A DNA stretch of 64,000 nt from Streptomyces griseochromogenes (GCF_001542625.1 NZ_CP016279.1:9982001-10046000), one strand, 5' to 3'. Counted from the first letter of the stretch, positions 1 to 10,528 are shown. The notes: a model not told the origin generated them from the letters alone. Numbers and translations: made by a program.

Positions 1-261
1 GGTGAGAGCAAGCACCACACGACCGTCGGGTCGCATTGCAAGACGGGTTCGGACAACATGTTTGTGGCTCCTGTCACGGTCGGGGACGGTGCCTACACCG
101 CCGCGGGATCCGTGATCACGAAGGATGTGCCGCCCGGTTCGCTGGCCGTGGCCCGTGGTCAGCAGCGGAATATCGAGGGCTGGGTGGCCCGGAAGCGTCC
201 TGGGAGTGCGGCCGCGAAGGCGGCCGAGGCGGCGTCCCGGCAGAGCGAGACCGAGGACTGA
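1..261 (+). CDS. glmU: GlmU, bifunctional UDP-GlcNAc pyrophosphorylase/GlcN-1-P acetyltransferase (C-terminal end only)
   Basis: The window opens inside the 3' end of this gene. Codon 1 is in frame and the stop TGA is at 259-261, leaving 86 visible residues. They look like the last coils of a left-handed beta-helix acetyltransferase domain ([17 protein letters not shown]), followed by a basic and then acidic disordered tail. In the family this domain acetylates glucosamine-1-phosphate, and the missing N-terminal domain makes UDP-GlcNAc for peptidoglycan. The assignment to GlmU rather than another hexapeptide acyltransferase rests partly on prs lying 154 bp downstream, the usual actinomycete order. 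Confidence 0.85.
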   Translation, partial: GESKHHTTVGSHCKTGSDNMFVAPVTVGDGAYTAAGSVITKDVPPGSLAVARGQQRNIEGWVARKRPGSAAAKAAEAASRQSETED

Positions 262-415
262 CCTGAAACGGGTGCGCCAAACACGGCGTACCGTGATAAG
301 TGCACATCCGCACGAGTGCATACCCGCACCCCTACCAGCTGATACGGCCTCTCACGCCCAGACGGGAGGCCGGTCGAGCAGTCGGCTGGCTGAGAACCTC
401 TGAGGAGACAGTGCT

Positions 416-1396
416 GTGACCGGGATCAAGACGACCGGCGAGAAGAAGTTGATGTTCTTCTCCGGCCGCGCCCACCCCGAGCTTGCCGAGGAGGTCGCCC
501 AGCAGCTGGGTGTCGGGGTTGTCCCGACGAAGGCCTTCGACTTCGCGAACGGCGAGATCTACGTCCGCTACCAGGAGTCGGCGCGTGGTGCGGACTGCTT
601 CGTGATCCAGAGCCACACGGCTCCGATCAACCAGTGGATCATGGAGCAGCTGATCATGATCGACGCGCTGAAGCGTGCGTCGGCTCGCTCCATCACGGTG
701 ATTGTGCCGTTCTACGGTTACGCGCGGCAGGACAAGAAGCACCGGGGCCGTGAACCGATCTCGGCGCGTCTGATCGCGGATCTGATGAAGACCGCGGGTG
801 CGGACCGGATCCTGACCGTGGATCTGCACACGGACCAGATCCAGGGCTTCTTCGACGGCCCGGTGGACCACCTGTTCGCGCTGCCGCTGCTGGCGGACTA
901 CGTGGGCGAGAAGGTGGACCGGGCGAAGCTGACGGTGGTGTCGCCGGACGCGGGTCGTGTGCGGGTGGCGGACCGGTGGTGCGACCGGCTGGGGGCGCCG
1001 CTGGCGATCGTGCACAAGCGGCGTGACAAGGACGTGGCGAACCAGGTGACCGTCCACGAGGTCGTGGGTGAGGTCAAGGGCCGGGTGTGTGTGCTGGTCG
1101 ACGACATGATCGACACGGGTGGCACGATCTGCGCCGCCGCGGACGCGCTGTTCGCGCACGGGGCGGAGGACGTCATCGTGACGGCGACGCACGGTGTGCT
1201 GTCGGGTCCGGCCGCGGACCGGTTGAAGAACTCGCGGGTGAGTGAGTTCGTGTTCACGAACACGCTGCCGACGCCGGGTGAGCTGGCGGCGGATCTGGAC
1301 AAGATCAAGGTGCTGTCGATCGCTCCGACGATCGCGAGCGCGGTGCGTGAGGTGTTCGAGGACGGGTCGGTGACCAGCCTCTTCGACGAGCAGTGA
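416..1396 (+). CDS. prs: Ribose-phosphate pyrophosphokinase (PRPP synthetase)
   Basis: This cytoplasmic enzyme makes PRPP from ribose-5-phosphate and ATP, the precursor of purines, pyrimidines, His, Trp and NAD. The protein has 326 aa, the normal class I length. Visible features are the flexible loop and ribose-5-P region (YGYARQDKKHRGREPIS), the divalent-metal/ATP site (VDLHTDQIQGFF) and the PRPP-binding signature VLVDDMIDTGGTI near residues 225-237. The GTG start at 416 follows GAGGAG at 402-407. A GTG at 411 is out of frame. A perfect 9-bp hairpin lies just after the stop, so prs probably ends its own transcript and rplY has its own promoter. Confidence 0.97.
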   Translation: MTGIKTTGEKKLMFFSGRAHPELAEEVAQQLGVGVVPTKAFDFANGEIYVRYQESARGADCFVIQSHTAPINQWIMEQLIMIDALKRASARSITVIVPFYGYARQDKKHRGREPISARLIADLMKTAGADRILTVDLHTDQIQGFFDGPVDHLFALPLLADYVGEKVDRAKLTVVSPDAGRVRVADRWCDRLGAPLAIVHKRRDKDVANQVTVHEVVGEVKGRVCVLVDDMIDTGGTICAAADALFAHGAEDVIVTATHGVLSGPAADRLKNSRVSEFVFTNTLPTPGELAADLDKIKVLSIAPTIASAVREVFEDGSVTSLFDEQ

Positions 1397-1403
1397 GGTT
1401 TCT

Positions 1404-1426
1404 GCGCTAGTGCTCGTCACTAGCGC
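1404..1426 (+). terminator. Hairpin after prs
   Basis: GCGCTAGTG pairs perfectly with CACTAGCGC across a 5-nt loop (CTCGT), starting 7 bases after the prs stop. A short T-rich stretch (ccttttggg) follows about 10 bases later. It is read as the prs terminator. Confidence 0.7.
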
Positions 1427-1441
1427 TCACTGAAGATCCTT

Positions 1442-1470
1442 TTGGGTGCGGCCTCCCCTCCGAGTAGACT
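1442..1470 (+). promoter_or_regulatory. Candidate rplY promoter overlapping a long hairpin
   Basis: TTGGGT (1442-1447) and TAGACT (1465-1470) are separated by 17 bases, close to the consensus for the main Streptomyces sigma factor. The implied start near 1477 gives a leader of about 128 nt. GGCCTCCC (1450-1457) can pair with GGGAGGCC (1489-1496), with inner pairing CCGAG/CTCGG, so the promoter core sits inside an imperfect 47-bp inverted repeat. Confidence 0.55.
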
Positions 1471-1604
1471 GCTGCAGTTGCTCGGCGAGGGAGGCCGTAC
1501 TCGTGTACGCGATTACGGCGGTCCGTTATCGACGCGCTCTTCGTAGCAGGCCGTTCGTGGCCGGGTGACCACGTCCGTACCTAGTTCTACGAGGAGTGAT
1601 CACT

Positions 1605-2201
1605 ATGTCCGAGGTGAAGATCGCCGCCGAGACCCGCAGCGAGTTCGGCAAGGGTGCCGCGCGCCGCATCCGCCGTGACAGCAAGGTTCCGGGTGTTCTG
1701 TACGGCCACGGTTCCGAGCCGCTGCACCTGACGCTGCCGGGCCACGAGCTGCTGCTGGCGCTGCGTACGCCGAACGTCCTGATCTCCCTGGACATCGACG
1801 GCAAGACCAACGAGCTGGCCATCCCGAAGGCCGTGCAGCGCGACCCGCTGAAGGGCTTCCTGGAGCACGTCGACCTGCTGCTGGTCAAGCGCGGCGAGAA
1901 GGTCACGGTCGAGGTTCCGGTGCAGGCCGAGGGTGAGCTGGCCGCGGGTGGCAACCTGCTGGAGCACGTCCTGAACGCGCTGCCGGTCGAGGCCGAGGCC
2001 ACGCACATCCCCGAGGCGCTGACCGTCTCCGTGGAGGGCCTGGAGGCCGGTGCCTCCGTCCTCGCCAAGGACGTCAAGCTGCCGGCCGGTGTGACCCTGG
2101 CCGTCGAGGAGGACGCGGTCGTGCTGCAGGTCCTGCAGGCGCAGGCCGAGGAGGCCGCCGAGGGCGAGGCCGCCGAGGGCGAAGAGGTTGCCGAGGCCTG
2201 A
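1605..2201 (+). CDS. rplY: 50S ribosomal protein L25 (TL5/CTC family)
   Basis: This is the 5S rRNA-binding ribosomal protein of the long L25/TL5/Ctc type, here 198 aa. It has an N-terminal beta-barrel L25 domain (residues ~5-95, with TRSEFGKGAARRIRR near the start), a C-terminal Ctc-type beta domain and an acidic Ala/Glu tail. The ATG at 1605 is chosen over an in-frame GTG at 1596 because GAGGAG (1591-1596) sits about 8 bases before the ATG and overlaps the GTG. In other bacteria long L25 proteins are induced in general stress. The long structured leader leaves room for such control here, but that is inference. Confidence 0.95.
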   Translation: MSEVKIAAETRSEFGKGAARRIRRDSKVPGVLYGHGSEPLHLTLPGHELLLALRTPNVLISLDIDGKTNELAIPKAVQRDPLKGFLEHVDLLLVKRGEKVTVEVPVQAEGELAAGGNLLEHVLNALPVEAEATHIPEALTVSVEGLEAGASVLAKDVKLPAGVTLAVEEDAVVLQVLQAQAEEAAEGEAAEGEEVAEA

Positions 2202-2273
2202 GCCTTGGTGGTTCGGCCCTAGCTGCCGTTACGGTGCTTCAGAGGCACCCGGCACAGTGGTAGCTGTACGCTC

Positions 2274-2308
2274 CAGCCGCTGCTTCCCTTGGGGGGAAGC
2301 AGCGGCTG
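2274..2308 (+). terminator. Strong hairpin between rplY and pth
   Basis: A perfect 15-bp stem (CAGCCGCTGCTTCCC with its complement) encloses a 5-nt loop. It ends 16 bases before the pth start, so it could be an rplY terminator or an attenuator for pth. Confidence 0.7.
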
Positions 2309-2324
2309 TTGCACGTGAGGAGAC

Positions 2325-2927
2325 ATGGACGTGACCACCCCCGCCAGTGCCCCCTGGCTCATCGTGGGGCTCGGGAATCCCGGGCCGGAGTACAGCATGA
2401 ACCGGCACAACGTCGGGTTCATGGTGGTGGATCTGCTCGCGGAACGGATCGGGGGGAAGTTCAAGCGGGCGGGCAAGGCGCAGGCGCAGGTGCTGGAGGG
2501 GCGGATCGGTCCGGTGGGGCCGGACGGCCGGCGGGTGATCCTGGCCAAGCCGATGTCGTACATGAACCTGTCCGGCGGTCCGGTGAACGCGCTGCGGGAC
2601 TTCTACAAGGTGCCGGTGGCGAACGTCGTCGCGGTCCATGACGAGCTGGACATCGACTACGGCACGCTGCGGCTGAAGCTGGGCGGCGGCGACAACGGGC
2701 ACAACGGTCTGAAGTCGATGACGAAGGCGATGAGCGCGGATTACCACCGGGTGCGGTTCGGGATCGGGCGGCCGCCGGGGCGGATGCAGGTCGCGGACTT
2801 CGTGCTGAAGGACTTCTCCTCCACGGAGCGCAAGGAGCTGGACTACTTCGTGGACCGGGCGGCGGACTCGGTGGAGTGCTTGGTGACCGAGGGTCTCGAG
2901 CGGGCGCAGAGCGCTTACAACTCCTGA
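2325..2927 (+). CDS. pth: Peptidyl-tRNA hydrolase
   Basis: This enzyme recycles peptidyl-tRNAs released from stalled ribosomes by cleaving the ester bond. The 200-aa length is typical of bacterial Pth. The N-terminal [12 protein letters not shown] motif, the catalytic His in MNRHNVGF and the HDELD motif with its conserved Asp are all present. The ATG at 2325 follows GTGAGGAG with good spacing. It forms a translation-related block with rplY upstream. The strong hairpin between them suggests the two are not simply cotranscribed. Confidence 0.97.
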   Translation: MDVTTPASAPWLIVGLGNPGPEYSMNRHNVGFMVVDLLAERIGGKFKRAGKAQAQVLEGRIGPVGPDGRRVILAKPMSYMNLSGGPVNALRDFYKVPVANVVAVHDELDIDYGTLRLKLGGGDNGHNGLKSMTKAMSADYHRVRFGIGRPPGRMQVADFVLKDFSSTERKELDYFVDRAADSVECLVTEGLERAQSAYNS

Positions 2928-2964
2928 CTTGTCCCGGCATCTCTCCCGGCGGAGTTGACCAGTC

Positions 2965-3486
2965 GTGTGCGCATGGCCAATGATCCCGGCCATGCCTGCC
3001 ACAGCCGCCACCGCTCGCCAGGCCTCCGTGACCGCGCTGCGGTTCGGGCGGGCCGCTTCGATGGGTGCGCTCGCCGCGCTGATCCTGTTCGCCGGGGTGT
3101 GGGGTTCCTGGGGGACCGCGCAGCACGTGATGCTGACGAAGGGGCGCGAGCGCGGCACGGTCAAGGTGACCCGGTGTGACGGGGGCACGTGTTCGGGACC
3201 GTTCACACCGCAGTCCGAGGGGGCGAAGGCCCGCACGCGCGTGGAGATCGAGAAGTCGGTGGCGGTGCGCAAGGGGGAGACGTACGACGTCGTCCTCAAG
3301 CCCGGTACCGGCGATGCGCTGCGCTGTGGCCCGGCCGGGATCCTGTACGCCTGGTTGCCGCTGGGCGGTGCGTTGCTGCTGGCCTCGGTGGTGGTCGCGG
3401 GCGGGATGCGGCTGATGCGGGTGGCGTGGGTGCTGGGTCTGACGGGAGCGGGATTGCTGACGGCGGCGTTCGCGGCGGTTCGGTGA
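2965..3486 (+). CDS. Two-TM membrane protein of unknown function
   Basis: I do not recognise a family. The 173-aa product has one hydrophobic helix near residues 33-50 (ALAALILFAGVWGSWG), an extracytoplasmic-looking middle with two Cys in CDGGTC, and a C-terminal hydrophobic region that could hold one or two helices. The GTG at 2965 is preceded by GGCGGAG about 9 bases upstream. In-frame ATGs at 2980 and 2992 are alternatives. It lies 37 bp after pth and ends just before a 46-bp perfect palindrome facing the convergent ppc gene. Confidence 0.75.
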   Translation: MCAWPMIPAMPATAATARQASVTALRFGRAASMGALAALILFAGVWGSWGTAQHVMLTKGRERGTVKVTRCDGGTCSGPFTPQSEGAKARTRVEIEKSVAVRKGETYDVVLKPGTGDALRCGPAGILYAWLPLGGALLLASVVVAGGMRLMRVAWVLGLTGAGLLTAAFAAVR

Positions 3487-3491
3487 GGTGA

Positions 3492-3537
3492 GACGAGGGT
3501 GCCCCCGGGGTCGTACGACCCCGGGGGCACCCTCGTC
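3492..3537. terminator. 46-bp perfect palindrome, bidirectional terminator
   Basis: Two 23-base arms are perfectly complementary with no spacer (centre at TACG, 3513-3516). The palindrome lies between convergent genes, 5 bases after the + strand stop and 13 before the ppc stop. It is best read as a shared terminator. Confidence 0.8.
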
Positions 3538-3550
3538 CGCGTGAGGGCTG

Positions 3551-6282
<2,732 letters not shown>

Positions 6283-6590
6283 AGGTGCGGCTCCTTGCAG
6301 TGTTGAAGCTCGTCCGGGAGGGAACCCGGGCGTCCGTGTGCCGCGCGGCGGGTGCCGCTTACGGGCCGGGGCGTCCGGGAAGGAATCAGAGCGGACCGCG
6401 CTGTCCGACCGACTCCCAGGATAGGTGTCCACTCGGACGCGCAGGCTTTTGGGCTCTTGCCGCCGGACGATGCGCTGCCATACTTACGACGCCGTAGGTT
6501 ACGGAACCGTAGGGAGGTCCGTTCCTGTCCCGTCCGGTCCACGGGCACCACGGCAGCTGCTTCCACCCTCGAACCCCACAGGGGACGCGC
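6283..6590. other. 308-bp divergent control region, ppc / desaturase
   Basis: No gene is supported here. It holds the ppc ribosome site on the minus strand and the tandem operator at 6484-6513 on the desaturase side. Longer N-terminal readings into this region lack ribosome sites. Confidence 0.6.
6484..6513. promoter_or_regulatory. Tandem 15-bp operator repeats before desaturase-tetR
   Basis: TTACGNNNCCGTAGG occurs twice back to back (6484-6498 and 6499-6513). The second copy contains the perfect palindrome TACGG-AA-CCGTA. The site lies 78 bp upstream of the desaturase ATG, where a TetR repressor encoded in the same operon would be expected to bind. Confidence 0.6.
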
Positions 6591-7598
6591 ATGACCTCAA
6601 GTTCCGATGTGATCGAAGAAGCCCGTCAGGCCACCGACACGACCACCCCCTCCGCCACGCTGGGCGGCGAGCAGAAGCGTTCGATCGAGCAGATCACGCT
6701 GCTCCTGTTCATCCTCGTGCCGTTCCTGGCACTCGTGGCGGCCGTGCCGCTGGCCTGGGGCTGGGGGGTGAGCTGGCTCGATCTGAGTCTGCTGGTGTTC
6801 TTCTACTACCTCGGGTGCCACGGCATCACGATCGGCTTCCACCGCTACTTCACCCATGGTTCGTTCAAGGCCAAACGGCCCCTGCGGATCGCACTGGCGA
6901 TCATGGGCTCGCTGGCGGTCGAGGGGCCGCTGGTGCGCTGGGTGGCCGACCATCGCAGGCATCACAAGTTCTCCGACGCCGAGGGTGACCCGCACTCTCC
7001 GTGGCGGTTCGGGGAGACGGTCCCGGCGCTGATGAAGGGCCTGTGGTGGGCGCACATCGGCTGGATGTTCGACGAGGAGCAGACGCCGCAGGACAAGTAC
7101 GCGCCGGATCTGGTCAAGGACGGCGCCATCCGGGCGATCTCCCGCCAGTTCGTGCTGTGGACGGCGGTGTCGCTGTCGCTGCCGCCGCTGATCGGCGGTC
7201 TGGTGACGATGTCCTGGTGGGGCGCGTTCACCGGGTTCTTCTGGGGTTCACTCGTACGAGTGGCGCTGCTGCACCATGTGACCTGGTCGATCAACTCGAT
7301 CTGTCACGCGGTGGGCAAGCGGCCGTTCAAGTCGCGGGACCGTTCGGGCAACGTGTGGTGGCTGGCGGTGCTGTCGTGCGGGGAGTCCTGGCACAACCTG
7401 CACCACGCCGACCCGACCTCCGCGCGTCACGGTGTGATGCGCGGCCAGATCGACTCCTCGGCACGTTTCATCCGTTGGTTCGAGTTGCTGGGCTGGGCGT
7501 ACGACGTGCGCTGGCCGTCACGCTCGCGTATCGATTCACGCCGTAACACCGAGGAAGGCGGTTCTCGGCGCCGGAAGGAGACCGCCGAGGCGGCATGA
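6591..7598 (+). CDS. Acyl-CoA/acyl-lipid fatty acid desaturase (delta-9 type)
   Basis: This membrane di-iron desaturase introduces a double bond into fatty acyl chains. All three histidine boxes are visible: HRYFTH (~residue 84), HRRHH (~121) and HNLHH (~268), with hydrophobic pairs between them (ITLLLFILVPFLALVAAVPL and others). The length of 335 aa is normal. The ATG start follows ACAGGGGACGCGC, with a weak ribosome site. Its stop overlaps the ATG of a TetR gene (ATGA, 7595-7598), so the two are translationally coupled. The tandem repeat upstream probably mediates feedback control of unsaturation. Confidence 0.95.
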   Translation: MTSSSDVIEEARQATDTTTPSATLGGEQKRSIEQITLLLFILVPFLALVAAVPLAWGWGVSWLDLSLLVFFYYLGCHGITIGFHRYFTHGSFKAKRPLRIALAIMGSLAVEGPLVRWVADHRRHHKFSDAEGDPHSPWRFGETVPALMKGLWWAHIGWMFDEEQTPQDKYAPDLVKDGAIRAISRQFVLWTAVSLSLPPLIGGLVTMSWWGAFTGFFWGSLVRVALLHHVTWSINSICHAVGKRPFKSRDRSGNVWWLAVLSCGESWHNLHHADPTSARHGVMRGQIDSSARFIRWFELLGWAYDVRWPSRSRIDSRRNTEEGGSRRRKETAEAA

Positions 7599-8272
7599 TT
7601 GACGCCGTGGCGACCGATTCCAGCAGCAATTCCGGCAATGACAAGCAGCGGCGGACGCGCCGGACCCGTATGACCGGTGCCGAGCGCCGCCAGCAGCTGC
7701 TGGAGATCGGTCGCACCCTCTTCGCGGCGAAGGGTTTCGAGGGCACTTCGGTGGAGGAGATCGCGGCGAAGGCCGGGGTGTCCAAGCCGGTGGTGTACGA
7801 GCACTTCGGCGGCAAGGAGGGGCTGTACGCGGTGGTGGTGGACCGCGAGATGCGCCGTCTGCTGGACATGGTCACGGGCTCTCTGACGGCAGGGCACCCC
7901 CGCGAACTGTGCGAGCAGGCGGCCTTCGCTCTCCTGGACTACATCGAGGAATACACGGACGGTTTCCGCATCCTGGTCCGTGACTCCCCCATTCCGCAGT
8001 CGACCGGTTCCTTCGCCTCGCTGATCTCGGACATCGCCACCCAGGTGGAGGACATCCTGGGCCGCGAGTTCAAGTCCCGGGGCTTCGACCCGAAGCTCGC
8101 CCCGCTGTACGCACAGGCCCTGGTCGGCATGGTCGCGCTGACCGGGCAGTGGTGGCTGGACGTGCGCCGTCCGAAGAAGGCGGAGGTGGCGGCGCATCTG
8201 GTGAACCTGGCGTGGCACGGTCTGGACGGGCTGGAGCCGAAGCCGCGGTTGATAGGGCACCGCAAGGCGTAG
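7595..8272 (+). CDS. TetR-family repressor of the desaturase operon
   Basis: The 225-aa protein has a typical TetR N-terminal helix-turn-helix (RRQQLLEIGRTLFAAKGF, then VEEIAAKAGVSKPVVYEHF at ~52-75) and an all-helical ligand domain. Its start codon overlaps the desaturase stop by 4 nt, so it is made from the same message. By analogy with other TetR genes coupled to desaturases it probably senses acyl-CoA or a fatty acid and controls its own operon through the repeats at 6484-6513. Ligand and target are inferred. Confidence 0.9.
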   Translation: MIDAVATDSSSNSGNDKQRRTRRTRMTGAERRQQLLEIGRTLFAAKGFEGTSVEEIAAKAGVSKPVVYEHFGGKEGLYAVVVDREMRRLLDMVTGSLTAGHPRELCEQAAFALLDYIEEYTDGFRILVRDSPIPQSTGSFASLISDIATQVEDILGREFKSRGFDPKLAPLYAQALVGMVALTGQWWLDVRRPKKAEVAAHLVNLAWHGLDGLEPKPRLIGHRKA

Positions 8273-8321
8273 ACGCCGGGGCGGTGGGGGCGCGGCCGCA
8301 GGGCGTTCGTACGATCGTGCG

Positions 8322-8819
8322 GTGGCCGAGCAGAGCGAGTTTCCCAGCGGGCGCAAACAGGCGGCGGGTGTCGTCGTCTTCGGTGCGCTCGCCGTCTGCC
8401 TGCTCGCCGTCACGGTCTACGGGTACATCGCCGCGGCCGCCCACCTGGGGCTGATCGGGCACCCGCAGGAGACGCGGACGCAGGCCTGCTTCTATGTGCC
8501 CGAGGTGAGGGTCTCCTACCGTGAGACCGCGCCCGCCCACTACGACTGCGACGCCTATCTCGCGCACGGTGGGGGCAGGGTGAGGATGACGTTCTCCTCC
8601 TATCCCGCGCAGCACACGGAGGTGGCCGAGGAGCCGTGGGGCCGGTGGGTGCCGGTGGAGCGGGGCGTGTGGGGCCGCCTCGGCCGCGTCGCGCTCCCCC
8701 TGGTGCCGCTGGCGTTCGCCGCGCTGTTCGCACGCTGGGCGCTGCGGTCGGCGTCCCTCTACCGGCGGTTCAGGGGCTGGAGGAACTCCAGCCTGTTGCC
8801 GACCGGGTCCTCGGAGTAG
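8322..8819 (+). CDS. Two-TM membrane protein, unknown function
   Basis: This is an unrecognised 165-aa protein. A hydrophobic helix near residues 14-38 (VVVFGALAVCLLAVTVYGYI) and a second near 127-145 flank an extracytoplasmic region with two Cys, about 20 residues apart. The GTG start at 8322 lacks a clear ribosome site. The last 61 bases overlap the 3' end of the opposite-strand VOC gene, so the C-terminal tail is encoded antisense to it. Confidence 0.7.
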   Translation: MAEQSEFPSGRKQAAGVVVFGALAVCLLAVTVYGYIAAAAHLGLIGHPQETRTQACFYVPEVRVSYRETAPAHYDCDAYLAHGGGRVRMTFSSYPAQHTEVAEEPWGRWVPVERGVWGRLGRVALPLVPLAFAALFARWALRSASLYRRFRGWRNSSLLPTGSSE

Positions 8820-9133
8820 AAGCGCAGATGGCCGGGCAGGTCGTCGTCCCAGGTCACCGGGGCGTCGTGGGCGGCGAGGCGGGCCGCGCAGGCCTCGATG
8901 TCCGCCACCCGGAGTCCGGGGTGCGCCTTGCGTGCCGGGCGGAAGTCCTCCTCGATGCCCAGGTGGAGCTGTACGTCCCCGGCCTGGAACCAGCAGCCCC
9001 CGCGCGCGGCCAGTACCGGCGGCTTGGGGATCTCCGTCATGCCGAGGACGTCCCCGTAGTACGCCCGTAGCTTCTCCTCCGACCCGGGCGGGGCCGCCAG
9101 CTGGACGTGGTCGACGGCGGCGAGCATCCTCAT
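8759..9133 (-). CDS. VOC-superfamily (glyoxalase/dioxygenase-like) protein
   Basis: This small 124-aa protein has the paired beta-alpha-beta-beta-beta layout of the vicinal oxygen chelate fold: AAVDHVQLAAP at the N-terminus, WFQAGDVQLHLGIE in the middle, and DPVGNRLEFLQP near the end. The His and Glu positions fit metal binding. The substrate is unknown. The ATG at 9133 overlaps the tam stop (ATGA), so it is coupled to the trans-aconitate methyltransferase. The downstream end overlaps a + strand gene by 61 bp. Confidence 0.88.
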   Translation of the reverse strand: MRMLAAVDHVQLAAPPGSEEKLRAYYGDVLGMTEIPKPPVLAARGGCWFQAGDVQLHLGIEEDFRPARKAHPGLRVADIEACAARLAAHDAPVTWDDDLPGHLRFYSEDPVGNRLEFLQPLNRR

Positions 9134-9942
9134 GCCCCCTTCACGGCCACGGCGAACAGCCGCCGGAAGGGCAGGACCGTGCCGTACGGCGCGCTCGGGT
9201 AGGCCTCGCGCAGCAGGTCCCGGTACTCGGTGACGAAGGCGTCGCGAGCCTCGGGGTCGTCGGCCAGGGCGGTGAGGGCGGGACGCAGGCCCGTGCCCTT
9301 GACCCAGTCCAGGACGGGATCCTCGCCGGTCAGGACGTGGAAGTACGTCGTCTGCCACACGTCGGTGTCGCAGCCGAGGCGGGCGAGGCGGTCCAGGTAG
9401 GTGCCGGGAGTGTGGACGGAGTCCGTGTGGCGCAGGACGTCGGCGAGGCGGGACTTCCAGCGGGGGGTGGCGGCCAGGTCGCGCATCAGGGCGTGCAGCG
9501 GGGCGTCGATGTTGTCCGGGACCTGGAAGGCGAAGGTGCCGCCGGGCTTCAGGGCGCCGATCCAGTCGGGGAGGCGGTCGGCGTGCCCCGGCACCCACTG
9601 CAGGGTGGCGTTGGAGACGATCAGGTCGCAGGGTTCCTCGGGCGTCCAGACGCGGGCGTCCGCGTGGGCGAAGTCCAGGCGGCCGCCGCCGGGCGTGGGG
9701 CCCTCGTGGTCGACGTGGGCCTTGTCGAGCATCTCGGGGGAGTTGTCGTAGCCGGTGATGTGGGCGGCGGGCCAGCGTTCGGCGAGCAGGACGGTGACGT
9801 TGCCGGGGCCGCAGCCGAGGTCGGCGATGCGCGGCCGCTCGTCCGGGAGGGCGGGGATGCGGGCGATCAGGTCGGTGAAGGCGCGGGCGCGGTGGCCGGC
9901 GTGGCGGAGGTACTGGGCCGGATCCCAGGTGGGCGTCGTCAT
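9130..9942 (-). CDS. tam: Trans-aconitate 2-methyltransferase
   Basis: This SAM-dependent enzyme methylates trans-aconitate, an inhibitor of aconitase formed when citric acid cycle flux is disturbed. The N-terminus reads TPTWDPAQYLRHAGHRARAF, as in Tam, followed by the SAM motif IADLGCGPGNVT and the acceptor-side NATLQWVPGH. I start at ATG 9942, preceded by GGGAG, rather than at the in-frame GTG 9951 that overlaps that site. It is divergent from a MarR gene with TamR-type operators between them, matching the system described in S. coelicolor. Confidence 0.93.
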   Translation of the reverse strand: MTTPTWDPAQYLRHAGHRARAFTDLIARIPALPDERPRIADLGCGPGNVTVLLAERWPAAHITGYDNSPEMLDKAHVDHEGPTPGGGRLDFAHADARVWTPEEPCDLIVSNATLQWVPGHADRLPDWIGALKPGGTFAFQVPDNIDAPLHALMRDLAATPRWKSRLADVLRHTDSVHTPGTYLDRLARLGCDTDVWQTTYFHVLTGEDPVLDWVKGTGLRPALTALADDPEARDAFVTEYRDLLREAYPSAPYGTVLPFRRLFAVAVKGA

Positions 9943-9965
9943 GTCTCCCACTCTCTACGGCGCAC

Positions 9966-9996
9966 ATCTTGATGTCAAGATACTTGAGATCAAGAG
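9966..9996. promoter_or_regulatory. Tandem TamR-type MarR operators
   Basis: ATCTTGA-TG-TCAAGAT (9966-9981) is a perfect inverted repeat with 7-base arms. It is followed at once by CTTGA-GA-TCAAG (9983-9994). A weaker third half-site (CTTCATG) lies just to the right. The pair sits centrally between tam and the marR start, so one protein can repress both. Confidence 0.85.
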
Positions 9997-10030
9997 ACTT
10001 CATGTCGACACAACCACTACACTGATCTCC

Positions 10031-10528
10031 ATGGAGGACGAGGTCGATCGGCTGGTCGCAGCGTGGCGCCGGGAGCGTCCGGACCTCGATGTGGAGCCGC
10101 TGGAAGTGCTCAGCCGGGTGAGCAGGCTGGCCCGGCACCTGGATCGCGCACGCCGGCTCGCCTTTTCCGAACACCAGCTCGAACCTTGGGAGTTCGACGT
10201 ACTGACCGCGCTCAGGCGCGCGGGCACGCCGTACCAGCTCTCCCCCGGCCAGCTGCTGACGCAGACCCTGGTCACCTCGGGCACGATGACCAACCGGATC
10301 GACCGGCTCGCGAAGAAGGGCCTGGTGGAGCGGCTGCCCGATCCGAGCGACCGGCGCGGAGTGCTGGTCCGGCTGACCGACGAGGGCCGGGACCGCGCGG
10401 ACCAGGCACTGGCGGGCCTGCTGGACCAGGAGCGGGCGATCCTCGGCGAGCTGTCCCGCGCCCAGCGCGGCGAACTCGCCGCGCTGCTACGCCAGTTGAC
10501 CGCCCCGTTCGACAACATCCCCGGATAG
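10031..10528 (+). CDS. tamR: MarR-family regulator TamR
   Basis: The 165-aa winged-helix protein has the MarR core: EPWEFDVLTALRRAG, TSGTMTNRIDRLAKKGLVER (recognition helix) and the wing DPSDRRGVLVRLTDEG. An N-terminal helix precedes it, as in urate/aconitate-responsive MarR proteins. It is divergent from tam, with the double TCTTGA/TCAAGA operator between. In S. coelicolor TamR is reported to respond to citrate, aconitates and isocitrate and to derepress tam. The start at 10031 has no strong ribosome site. The 3' end overlaps the convergent LuxR gene by 42 bp. Confidence 0.92.
   Translation: MEDEVDRLVAAWRRERPDLDVEPLEVLSRVSRLARHLDRARRLAFSEHQLEPWEFDVLTALRRAGTPYQLSPGQLLTQTLVTSGTMTNRIDRLAKKGLVERLPDPSDRRGVLVRLTDEGRDRADQALAGLLDQERAILGELSRAQRGELAALLRQLTAPFDNIPG

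Noticed and set aside
6283..6432. An N-terminal extension of ppc to position 6432
   Set aside because: The GTG at 6282 has an excellent AAGGAG site and gives the family N-terminus. The extension is Arg/Pro-rich without a ribosome site.
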